Positions 55,961-64,000 of a stretch of 64,000 bases of DNA are shown here, in pieces. Each line of letters begins with the position of its first letter. Within the stretch, counting starts at the first letter, position 1. The notes beneath the pieces are model-generated. The model was not told where the DNA came from. It was given only the letters and a program-made list of their open reading frames with translations, and made no database searches. Source of the DNA: Adiantum capillus-veneris (Eukaryota; Streptophyta; Polypodiopsida; Polypodiales; Pteridaceae); NCBI GenBank assembly GCA_014529385.2, contig CM043944.1, forward strand, positions 63,390,248 to 63,454,247. The letters are read 5' to 3'. Position numbers and translations under genes: made by a program.

Positions 55961-57953
55961 TGGAGGATTTGAGGCTTTTAAACCGTCTCCTCGCCTTTGC
56001 CACTCCATGGCGTGCCCCAAATGGAAAGATTGTTCTTCCTAAAGCACCATGGATGCTAGCACAAGAAGATTTAGGCAAGGTGAAGGGTACCATCGCTCGC
56101 ACACCAATAAGATACATGAGGTCGCTAAAGGGAGCTTTCACAAAGCAAAGAAGGGTGAAAGTGTTCAATTGTATGGGTTGAAGTCCCACGATTGGCACAA
56201 GATGCTTTAGGTAATCTTCATACTCCCTATTCTATCTATAGTTTGTGTGTATGACTATCACTCACTTTCCCTTTCCCTAATTTACATTGTAGTTCATTCT
56301 GTCAATGAGTATGTGTATATGTCAGGACAAGAAAGTCAGGGACGCTATTTTCAAACTAGGAGAGCTAGTAAGGTACACCACAAGACTCCACTCAGCTACA
56401 CCTTTTTTATGTACACAATAATTTCAACTAGCACTTAGTGTATCCTTGTGTGTTTTCTTGCACATTTGTGAGCTCCAAGGAGATCGAAATAGATGCTATC
56501 CCTGTTGCTCAAACACTTGCAATGAAAATTGTGTGTGCCATTGAAATGATGCATTTCCTGAATCGGTCCTTCTTAGTCAAATTCACCTCTTGGTTCACGT
56601 GGTGGAGGAGATAGCTATATGTGGAGTAGTGCACGCACGATGGATGTTCTTCTTAGAGAGGTTTCTAAAGAGTCTCAAAGATTTTGTGCATCTACGGTCT
56701 CCACCAGAGGCATGTATGGCCGAAGGGTGGATTGTTTAAGAGGCATTTGTTTACATAGTGGAGTATTTGGCACAAGTTGATCCTTCAATGCCTCGCCAGT
56801 GGTCAGACAAGGAATATGCAAGGATGACTTGACACTTGTCAAGTGGAAAGGGGAAACTACTTAACATGGATATGAATCTATCATTAGTGGTCAATAACTT
56901 TTGCATTCGCAATGCAACGATTATGACCAAGTGGGTGGACTTGTGGACAATGGCAAAGGCCAGGCATCTGCAAGAGAGGGAAGCATGGAAACAAGCACAT
57001 GGAGGAAGGAGGGCACCCCCAATGCCTTGACACCTTGCATAGTTTTCATATCTCATTAGTGCAGAGTGGATTCATGAGGGAATGACCGAGGCAAAAGCGT
57101 GCGGAGAAAACATTACCAACAAAGAATGGGAGTATGCAGGAGGCTACATACCAAAGGTAGAGTACTCATATACCTAAACCATATTGTCTTGCTATTTCTT
57201 GAAATTATCTTTAATATGTATTTGATAAATTAATATATTTATCTATTTTATAGTGCATTTCCTTTAACTCTATGTGGTCAAAGGGTCGTCACTTCCGTAC
57301 GCGCCACATTGGCGAGCGTAGAATTACCATGGATTGTGCCATCATGGGGAACTTTGACGCAGACGGTGATGAAGCCCGGTATTGCGGAACTATTGAAATG
57401 ATACTAAAGGTCAATTTTAGAACCTTTCGTAACTTTATCTTCGAGTGCAAGTGGTTTGCAAATGTGTCTAGACGACATGAGAATGGCCTCTACATGGTGG
57501 ACTCTAGTGTGCATCACACAGGGAGGTATGACAATTTAGTTTTACCGCGCAATTGTGGGCACGTGAGTGACATGTACCTTTTTTATTCTTATTTACTTGT
57601 AGCGTTAGTTATACCAATGTTACTCACTTTGAGATTCTATTTTATAGGTTATCAATATCCCAGCAATCGACCAACCAAAACTTTGGTTCGTAATTCTCGT
57701 AACACCTTGGGGGAGAACCATTTTTTCCACTAATGAAGTGGAGACTATTTTCGACCCTCTTCCACCTTCGACTTTGGATGAGGTGGAAACAGAGAAGAGG
57801 GAGGTCGATGAATCAAGTCTGGCGGCAGCAAGTCTTAGCGAGGATGATTGTCATGATGATGAAGATGACAAGATGGAGGATGACGAACTCAAAGATGATG
57901 AAGCTGGCAATGCATACACAAAAAACAATTCCATTTCTCTCTTGATTGATTAA
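55954..57953 (+). pseudogene. CACTA transposase, third partial copy and C-terminal part
   Basis: Resumes at EDLRLLKRL, repeating 53637-53885 with further changes, then goes on into the C-terminal half: AIEMMHFLNRSFLVKFT, EACMAEGWIV-like and EYLAQVDPSMPRQWSDKEYA pieces (DUF4218-type) near 56500-56830, and from 57272 RHFRTRHIGERRITMDCAIM with VNFRTFRNFIFECKWF and GLYMVDSSVHHTGRYDNLVL (DUF4216-type). The acidic end DDCHDDEDDKMEDDELKDDE closes near 57953. Several indels break it. A likely intron lies near 57160-57250. Confidence 0.8.
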
Positions 57954-58354
57954 GGATCCATGGGCTTAGGATTGGATCATGCTTCATGTAGAGATCTTTT
58001 GGAAGATGATTCATAAACATTTTGTAGTTATGAAGTTTTTTGTTCGTGTAATCCATTCAACTCTCTCTCCCTCCTCTTCCTCTCTTTAGATTTGAGAATA
58101 TGCTTAATTATATTAATCAATTGATAATGATTATTTTAGTTGTAACCAAGTGTAATCTTATATCCCCCGCCTCCTTCGCCCCCTTCTTTCTCTCTTTCTC
58201 TCTCTCTCTCTCTATCTCTCTCTCTTTCTCTTCTTTTTTATATTTGAAAATTATATACAATGTTATTTAATTTTTATTGAGAGGAGGGAAACACAAAAAT
58301 TTGAATGGGTGGAGAGGGGTTAAGCCAAAATTTGGAAGTTTATGAGCTAAATTT
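57954..58354. other. CACTA 3' untranslated region with CT runs
   Basis: No coding segment. A short impure CT run lies at 58190-58235. Confidence 0.6.
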
Positions 58355-58531
58355 GGGTAGCGGATATAACAACGATAATGAGCGTGGTAATAACATTGGA
58401 TAAAGTCGCGCTAATACTTTAAACACAAAAAAAAACCGCCCTCCTGTCTCTTGTTTCTCTCATTCAGTTTCACCTTCTCTCTACAAAGCGCAATAAAACA
58501 GCGCGGTAAACACCTGGAGATTTTCATAGTG
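58355..58531. promoter_or_regulatory. CACTA 3' end with subterminal GC repeats
   Basis: Contains GAGCGTGGTAATAAC, GTCGCGCTAATAC and AGCGCGGTAAACACC before the terminal ATAGTG, mirroring the 5' end in inverted orientation. Confidence 0.78.
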
Positions 58532-58534
58532 TAA
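58532..58534. other. Target site duplication TAA, right
   Basis: TAA directly after the terminal TAGTG. The flank TGGGGGACTTCCATATCC continues block Y. Confidence 0.93.
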
Positions 58535-58735
58535 TGGGGGACTTCCATATCCTCAGACACTTTTATGTTTATTTTTCTTCAAACTCACAATAGTAAGTGG
58601 GTGTATTGAATTGTGAAAAAAAAAGAGACCTCGAGCTCATGTCGAGCACTGTGGATATCATATTACATTGACAAAGTCCCACGTATCATAAAGAGGCAAC
58701 CGACTACCCATCCTCACGTCGGCTCCAGACTGTTG
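58535..58735 (-). repeat. End of block Y and second copy of the minus-strand LINE tail
   Basis: Right flank of the CACTA insertion: TGGGGGACTTCCATATCCTC, then the LINE tail (CAAACTCACAATAGTAAGTG) as at 46940-47130. Its A-tail is less pure than in the first copy. Similarity fades after about 58735. Confidence 0.8.
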
Positions 58736-59430
58736 TCGTGAAGCTCCGCTCCCATGCCATTAAAGATGCCAAAAAAATGCACATCAAACTTATTTAAAGT
58801 TTACTTGATTAATGAACAATGTTGAATGTATGTCAAATGCAGTTTAAAAGGCCAATTGATGCCTTGTTGATGCTAAAAAGAGAGTATGCTTAAAGTGAGC
58901 ACATATGCGAGTTTATGATTTAGAACTATAGTGCTTGAAGTGCTCTACCAAATTGTCTTTACAACTTGTCAATCTAAGTTCCGGTTGCCAAGTTATTGGC
59001 CATTAAAGATTCACTGGGGGACAGTTCCGTGCCAGTCTAATCGGCTCGAGGGGAGTGCCATCTGGGAGTTTTTGGCTCTCGATCGGGTTTTGGAATGCAA
59101 TGATTGTGGGGAAACGCCAACACGGCTACGGCTTGCTGGGGAAAAATGAGTTGCTAGGCAATGCTTGGCTAATGTGTATACACAATTAGTGTGATGCGTG
59201 ATGGACATGTTTTTCTAGCAGTTTTTGGAGCATGGATATTCCTTCAAGGGACTGGGTATGTATGCAAAAAGGGGTGTACCAAAGTTGTACTACCTTGGCA
59301 ATGCCCTTGATACTATGTATGCCAAACTCTAGGGCCTCCCAAAGGCAAGCAAGTGCAACGGCCGCCCAAGGAAAGAAGAAGCTGTCCGCCCACCAAAGAC
59401 CTAAAAGCATGGCCACCCAATTAAGGGGTT
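58736..59430. other. Non-coding stretch, nothing recognised
   Basis: No repeat partner in the window and no coding motif; short open stretches on both strands only. Confidence 0.35.
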
Positions 59431-59963
59431 AAGTGAGTGTGAAGAGAAAGAAAAGAAGAAGGGGAGGCCATATATGGGTGGCGATGGGCAGTAACAAAGG
59501 GTGATGAAGCCATGCTCGCACCGGCCAAGGAAGAAATTGGCTGAGCTCGACGAAGAAGGAAGAACCACACCGCAGGCCCTCGCGCTCTTCTTGATACCGC
59601 TCTCGACAAAAAAGCTGCAGGCTAGACTTTGGCCATGCCACATCACAACTGCCGCTCCCATGCAACGTCAGCCACCCGGTGCCATGACTACGTGGTGGAC
59701 ATCAAATTTTTTGAGAGTTTCTTTTAGGGTAGCAAAAAGAGCAATAGGAGGAGAATTTAGGCATGCATCAAGGCGTGAAGAAGAAGAAAAACAACAGGAA
59801 GCTCTCTCTCTCTATTGTTCTCGAGCAAGCAAAGCGCTCTCTCTTTCTCTCTTGTGTGTTGAAGAGAAGCATAGCAAGATTTTTTTTCTCGATCATGGGC
59901 TTGAGAACCTAAGCAAATCACTCTGTATCTCGTACTTGGTTAGTAAAGGAAAAGGGACAATCT

Positions 59964-59965
<2 letters not shown>

Positions 59966-60036
<71 letters not shown>
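59966..60036. repeat. (CT)n microsatellite
   Basis: About 35 uninterrupted CT units at the end of the first tandem unit. Confidence 0.97.
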
Positions 60037-60038
<2 letters not shown>

Positions 60039-61039
60039 CCGTAATCAAGAGAGGAGCATGTAAGGGAGACGAGGAGCAATCGAGGGGTTACGACGAAGAA
60101 GCAAGGTAGGACAAGGAAACTAAGGAAAGTGAAATCTTTCTCTTTATTTCTCTCTTTTGACCTCAACAACCAAGGAAGGAAAGAATAAGTCAAATCAAAG
60201 GGCTCTATATCTCTCGGCCTTCTGGGAAACTAGAGGAGACTCACTCTCGAGTAAGCAAGGAGAGAAGATAACCTCTCTCTATTGTATTTGGGAGATACAA
60301 GGGTATCAAGCACGGATTTTTTCCGGATAGTTACGTCCTAATCATCGTATAAAGACTCTAATTGCAAGCATAAGTAGAAATTTTCTAGTCTTGGTCTAAT
60401 TCGAGAGCATTAAACTCTCCTAACTCCATCAGTGCCGTTAATGGAAAACATTTTTAATCAAATTCCACTTCGGCTAATCATTACAAGGTTAAACCATTTT
60501 GGTTGTCAAGTTTTAAGCGCTTAAAGTGTTGATAGAGTCTTTGCCTTGTGGCACCCAATCAAAGTAAAAAAAAGAGTGTGAAGAGAAAGAAAAGAAGAGA
60601 AGGATGGCGTGGACAGGCAGCGCATGAATGCAGTGATGTGATCGCATTGGCCAAGAGAAGCATCAGATGATGATCTAGTTCTGCCAGTTTTCCTGCATCG
60701 GATCTTGCCACCTGCCACGTCATAGTTGCTGCTCCAATGGCATGTTAGTCACGATGTCGTGACTGACAGGTGGGGGGGATTTTTTTGGGAGTTTTTAGGG
60801 CAGCAAGGGAAGTAAGAGAAAGAGATTTTTGAGGAGGTGAGGAGAGGCATGAAGAGAAGGGGAATAGGGGAAAAGAAGGAAATCTCTCGCTCTCTCTCTT
60901 TCTCGTTCTCGAGTAAGCGAAGGAGGAAATCTCGCTCTTTCTCTCGTTCTCGAGCAAACACGGTTCTCAAAGGAAGGAACGAGCAAGGAAGAATGGCAAT
61001 CAAAGGATATTTTAAGGCAAGAAGGGGAACGAAGGTGCC

Positions 61040-61049
61040 CTCTCTCTCT

Positions 61050-61107
<58 letters not shown>
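61040..61107. repeat. (CT)n microsatellite
   Basis: CT run with a CCTCCC interruption near 61051, ending exactly where Ty3/gypsy pol sequence begins. Confidence 0.96.
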
Positions 61108-61108
<1 letters not shown>

Positions 61109-61110
61109 GC

Positions 61111-62026
61111 ACGAGAAGGGCTCCCTCTCACTTGAGCTTTCACAAGGGGTGAGATGCGGTACCCCTCTAGAGCTTTTTGGTTGCTTCCATAAATGTCCAT
61201 CCTTCAGGAAATAGCCATAAGCTTTCTTTCTGATCTTTTTATACTCTTGATCGGACCCCCCTAATGTTTAGTAAGAATTTTAAGGTAGCGACGGATCAAA
61301 AGCCATTCTCCACCATAGATCTCTTCAAAAAATACCTCGAAAGTATGAACAATATTTCCACAATTTGCATGTAGATAAGAAGACGTATAGAACTTCAAGC
61401 CAACATCATCACTTGTGGTCAGCATCTCTTCTCATCTTCAAACCTAGCTCTTGATAACATATCTGCAACAAGATTATCTCTACCTGCAATATGAAAAAAT
61501 TTAGGGTTAAGAAACTTAATATAGGCTATCCATCGTAGCATAGCAATTTCGGAGTAGCGCAATTTGCAATCATCCCTATCAGTGGCAAGCAATTTGTCTC
61601 TACCACGACTGAAGCTCCAATAAAGTAGTCTTTATGAGACCTTAGAGTTGTAGCAACACCCCAAATTTCTCTCTTAATGTGTGGGTAGCCTCTTTGCCAA
61701 GCATTGAGCACTTTTGCTCCAAATCGAACCGCATACCTGTGCCCTTCATCATCATCTTGACCTATAGCCCACCTAATACCTGTCGAGCTAGTGTCAACTG
61801 TTAACATTACTGGTCTTCCACATTTGTAATTGACTTTCCTCAAGGTCGGAGCCTCAAGAAGCATCTTCTTTAACTTCTTGATAGCCTGTGTGAGAACTTC
61901 TTCCCAAAAAAATCTTTTACCTTTTCTCAGCAATTGATAAAGAACTTCTACAACATGAGAAAAATATGGCAGCCAAATAAGATAATATACACATGCACCC
62001 AAAAACCGACGAACTTCAATAACCAA
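61111..62026 (-). pseudogene. Ty3/gypsy RNase H and linker to integrase
   Basis: EVRRFLGACVYYLIWLPYFS starts the RT connection. VDTSSTGIRWAIGQDDDEGH and KREIWGVATTLRSHKDYFIG follow, then VVETNCLPLIGM, where the RNase H has an N in place of the expected D (E-T-D). Another frame continues HIAGRDNLVADMLSRARFED near 61440, then from about 61340 EVFFEEIYGGEWLLIRRYLK, the linker before integrase. Sequence is lost at the CT repeat. Stops at about 61526 and 61290 break it. Confidence 0.8.
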
Positions 62027-62149
62027 AGATCACGTCACCTTCATCTTTTGAATAGCTTCAACTTTAGTCGGAACTTTAGCCGGACTTGGCCTTCTACCTT
62101 CTAGATTGCACATATGCCCCACAATTAGAACTTATTTGCTACCAAAAGT

Positions 62150-63222
62150 TCATTTTGGCCCTGAAAGTGTCAAGTTAACTTCTTCAAGCCTGGATAAAAT
62201 AGCATCATAGTCAGCAATATGTTGAGCAACAAACTGTCGGCACCCCCTCTGATCTTTTATCTCATCTTTTGAGCCTTCCTCACAACCTTTAATTGGTAGA
62301 TCATCAATGAAAGGCATAGTAACATGGGGAATAAAGTCCCTTAACACCTTATTCATGTCGTTCATCATATGATCTACAGAATTAGTAGCACCCTGTGGCA
62401 TAGTGCACATCCTTACCAACCCGATAGCTGTACGCATCATAGTAAGATCCTTGCTATCCAAAGCTAGCTGTAATTGATCATACCTAGAGTAAAGATCACC
62501 CATAGAGTAAGTTGATCTACCTGCAAAGGCCTTAGCAAATTCATCCAAAATTGGGCCAATACCCACATTGCGGATTGTACCTTGTTAACCAGCTGCATAT
62601 CCTGTATGAACCTTAAAGTACCATTTTTCTTTGGAGCAGTGAACCATTGGTTAGAATATTGCGCACATGATGGCTCCCAATTTCCCATTTGTTTCTTCTC
62701 ATTAAGCAAATTGATAAGCTTTGGCAAGCTAGATTTAGGAACTGGAATGGGACGTAAGCTCCATGTCATGTGAGGAACAACGAATATAACCATAGGTGAG
62801 ACAACACTTGGATCCACACACCCAATCTCACTTGGCTCAAAATCAAAAGCTTTACCGTGTCTTCGCTGCAATGTCTCTTTAGCTTTTCTGAGCATAGGTT
62901 GTCGAGAAGCTTCTTTTATTACTCCATCAATTCCGTCTAGTAGAGGTGTAGCCACTGGTCTCACTTTCTTTGTAATTGTCTTGTACTTTGTCTCTACGTG
63001 TTCTTCAACTTCTTTACCCAAGTCATCCTCAATATGCATAAGTGCCTCGTATATGTCCAGCTCTTCATACATGTCCATTGACTGCAACTTAACAACTTCA
63101 GTTCCACCTTCTAACCTGTTTTGCCTGATATCCTCAAGCTCTGACATAGTGTCAACATAAGAAATCTCTTCGAAGATTCCTGAAATCACATCATTTGGTT
63201 CCAGCAAATCACGTCCCTGCAA
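62150..63222 (-). pseudogene. Ty3/gypsy reverse transcriptase, frameshifted
   Basis: First frame (63222-62464): an acidic linker, then LRPIPVPKSSLPKLINLLNE, WFTAPKKNGTLRFIQDMQLV. After a frame change near 62570 the second (62566-62150): IGPILDEFAKAFAGRSTYSM, GDLYSRYDQLQLALDSKD, MCTMPQGATNSVDHMMNDMN and FIDDLPIKGC, which holds the F-x-D-D catalytic pair intact. It ends with RLEEVNLTLSGPK. The single frameshift between the finger and palm halves breaks the enzyme. Confidence 0.85.
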
Positions 63223-63380
63223 TTCACTTTGAATGCTTGAAACATATTGTTTCTCCTACTTAGGTAAATCATTAAATTTCCTATAAGATACTAAACCCTC
63301 AGATGTCAATCCCAAAAACCGTGAAGAGAAGGTTTCTCTTTGCGAGAACTTCTCCTCACTTGTACCACCATAGTACCGCT

Positions 63381-64000
63381 TTATAGTGGCACCCCAAGAA
63401 AATCCTGAGCAAATATTTGTTCTTTGAACTCCTTGCGTATCTTTGGCATTGGACGATCACGTAAATTGTCTTTGTTTCTGGCATGGTCAACACATACAGT
63501 TAAAAATTGAACCGCTTTCTTACCATCTTGCCTCCAAACCCTGGCATAGGCCGAGCCATCATCTAGTACCTTAGTTTCCATATGCACACCCATAATGTAG
63601 GGCTGTCCCAGAATAAGTGGGTAGGAGGAATATTCCTGTATAAAATTTTTTTGTTCATCATAGACATCCCCAATAGTTACCTTAACATTTCCACATGCAC
63701 CGTTAAGATCTCTAAGAATCATATTGGCAGCTCGAATCTGCCACCCATAATCTACATCAATAGGCCACTTCCCCTTATGGTGCAAGTTCTTCACCATAAG
63801 CTTGATTTGTGAACCATGGTTTATAAGAGCTAAGACCGGCTCCTCAATGTCTCCAAGCTTTACCACTGTTTTTTTCATCTCTCTTGCCCAATGAGTCCTT
63901 GAAAAGTGACTCTTGGGTATAATTTCTTTATCTTCCCCGTCATTGAAATGCATGCTTCTTACCTTGGGTACAATCGAGCTTGAAACCACCACAGGCTTTG
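63381..64000 (-). pseudogene. Ty3/gypsy aspartic protease, catalytic Asp changed
   Basis: Minus-strand open frame of about 200 codons, cut by the window edge. VLALINHGSQIKLM occupies the active-site loop, where the family has D before H-G-S; here it is N. Further on, IRAANMILRDLNGACGNVKV, SSYPLILGQPYIMGVHMETK and KVLDDGSAYARVW complete the domain. It would process the polyprotein. The D-to-N change should abolish cleavage. The frame is otherwise open, so decay may be recent. A stop follows near 63381. Confidence 0.78.

Larger units (their letters stand above)
49481..58531 (+). mobile_element. CACTA (En/Spm) DNA transposon with complete ends
   Basis: Starts CACTATAAGAGGAG and ends, on the minus strand, CACTATGAAAATCTCC, flanked by TAA (49478-49480 and 58532-58534), the 3-bp duplication of CACTA elements. 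The same flanks joined with a single TAA occur at 38692-38710 and 46921-46939, so the empty site is seen directly. Subterminal GCGGTAATA/TACCGCGC words cluster in the first 250 bp and the last 180 bp, as expected for transposase binding. Inside are a minus-strand TNPA-like segment and a plus-strand TNPD/TNP2-like transposase disrupted by a large inverted duplication. Length 9051 bp. It cannot supply its own intact transposase. Confidence 0.95.
59431..61110. repeat. Two diverged tandem units each ending in a CT microsatellite
   Basis: Unit one starts near 59434 and unit two near 60571, both with GAGTGTGAAGAGAAAGAAAA. Each continues through a matching GC-richer part (GGCCATGCCACATCACAACT against CTGCCACGTCATAGTTGCTG), then GTTCTCGAGCAAGC-like phrases and a long CT run. 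The units are clearly diverged. Open stretches across the CT runs are low complexity. These could be untranslated or LTR sequence of an unknown element; no TG...CA pair was identified. Confidence 0.65.
61111..64000 (-). mobile_element. Ty3/gypsy retrotransposon pol, minus strand, partial
   Basis: Minus-strand order is protease, reverse transcriptase, RNase H, then a linker that stops at the CT microsatellite. The integrase core, the 3' LTR and, beyond the window edge, the 5' half are missing. Sequence style (HGS protease, F-x-D-D reverse transcriptase, GEWLL linker) differs from element B, so this is a separate lineage, one I associate with non-seed plants and some fungi. Frameshifts are frequent. 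Confidence 0.85.

Noticed and set aside
59501-59965. 154-codon plus-strand ORF beginning MMKPCSHRPRKK
   Set aside because: Runs across low-complexity sequence, has no domain, and is not conserved in the second tandem unit.
60795-61112. Arg-Glu repeat protein
   Set aside because: Pure translation of the CT/GA microsatellite.
1-64000. tRNA, rRNA and telomere repeats
   Set aside because: No cloverleaf with conserved boxes, rRNA stretch or TTTAGGG array noticed; a tRNAscan or Infernal run would be decisive.

Overview
The window looks like repeat-rich nuclear DNA of a land plant with a large genome. Every recognisable coding remnant but one belongs to a plant-type transposable element: Ty3/gypsy elements with plant-style primer sites and a dual RNase H, a Ty1/copia remnant, L1-type LINEs and a CACTA (En/Spm) transposon. 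No bacterial-style gene organisation is present. The Ty3 lineage at the right edge resembles types I recall from non-seed plants, so a fern or other non-seed plant is my guess. That is inference, not something the sequence proves.

Layout. 1-6266 is a satellite-like array of about 15 monomers (about 440 bp, with shorter variants), itself built on a 50-bp sub-repeat. 7109-17166 is a minus-strand LTR retrotransposon (element A) with a primer binding site, polypurine tract, near-matching target duplications, gag- and protease-like remnants, and no reverse transcriptase that I can find. 17623-31844 is a nested pair: element B (17733-28524), a Tat/Ogre-like Ty3/gypsy element with an extra ORF before gag, sits inside the left LTR of element C, a short gag-only element. 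31845-36490 holds an old pair of direct repeats (putative element D). 36491-37962 is the only stretch with a possible host gene, a broken TPD1-like secreted-protein sequence.

37963-49480 is a mosaic of shuffled duplicated blocks (called Y, X, Z and W here), LINE fragments on both strands, a solo LTR of element C and a copia remnant. 49481-58531 is a complete-ended CACTA transposon with a TAA target duplication. Its empty site survives in two paralogous blocks at 38700 and 46929. Its transposase region carries a 2.06-kb inverted duplication with a 21-bp spacer, followed by a third partial copy. 58532-61110 holds a LINE tail and two diverged tandem units each ending in a long CT microsatellite. 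61111-64000 is another decayed minus-strand Ty3/gypsy pol.

No gene here appears to make an intact host protein. The most interesting structure is the inverted transposase duplication inside the CACTA element. If transcribed it would fold into a long hairpin able to feed small-RNA silencing of its own family, analogous to maize Mu killer. Start codons of most listed coding segments are uncertain because the segments are broken by frameshifts and stops.
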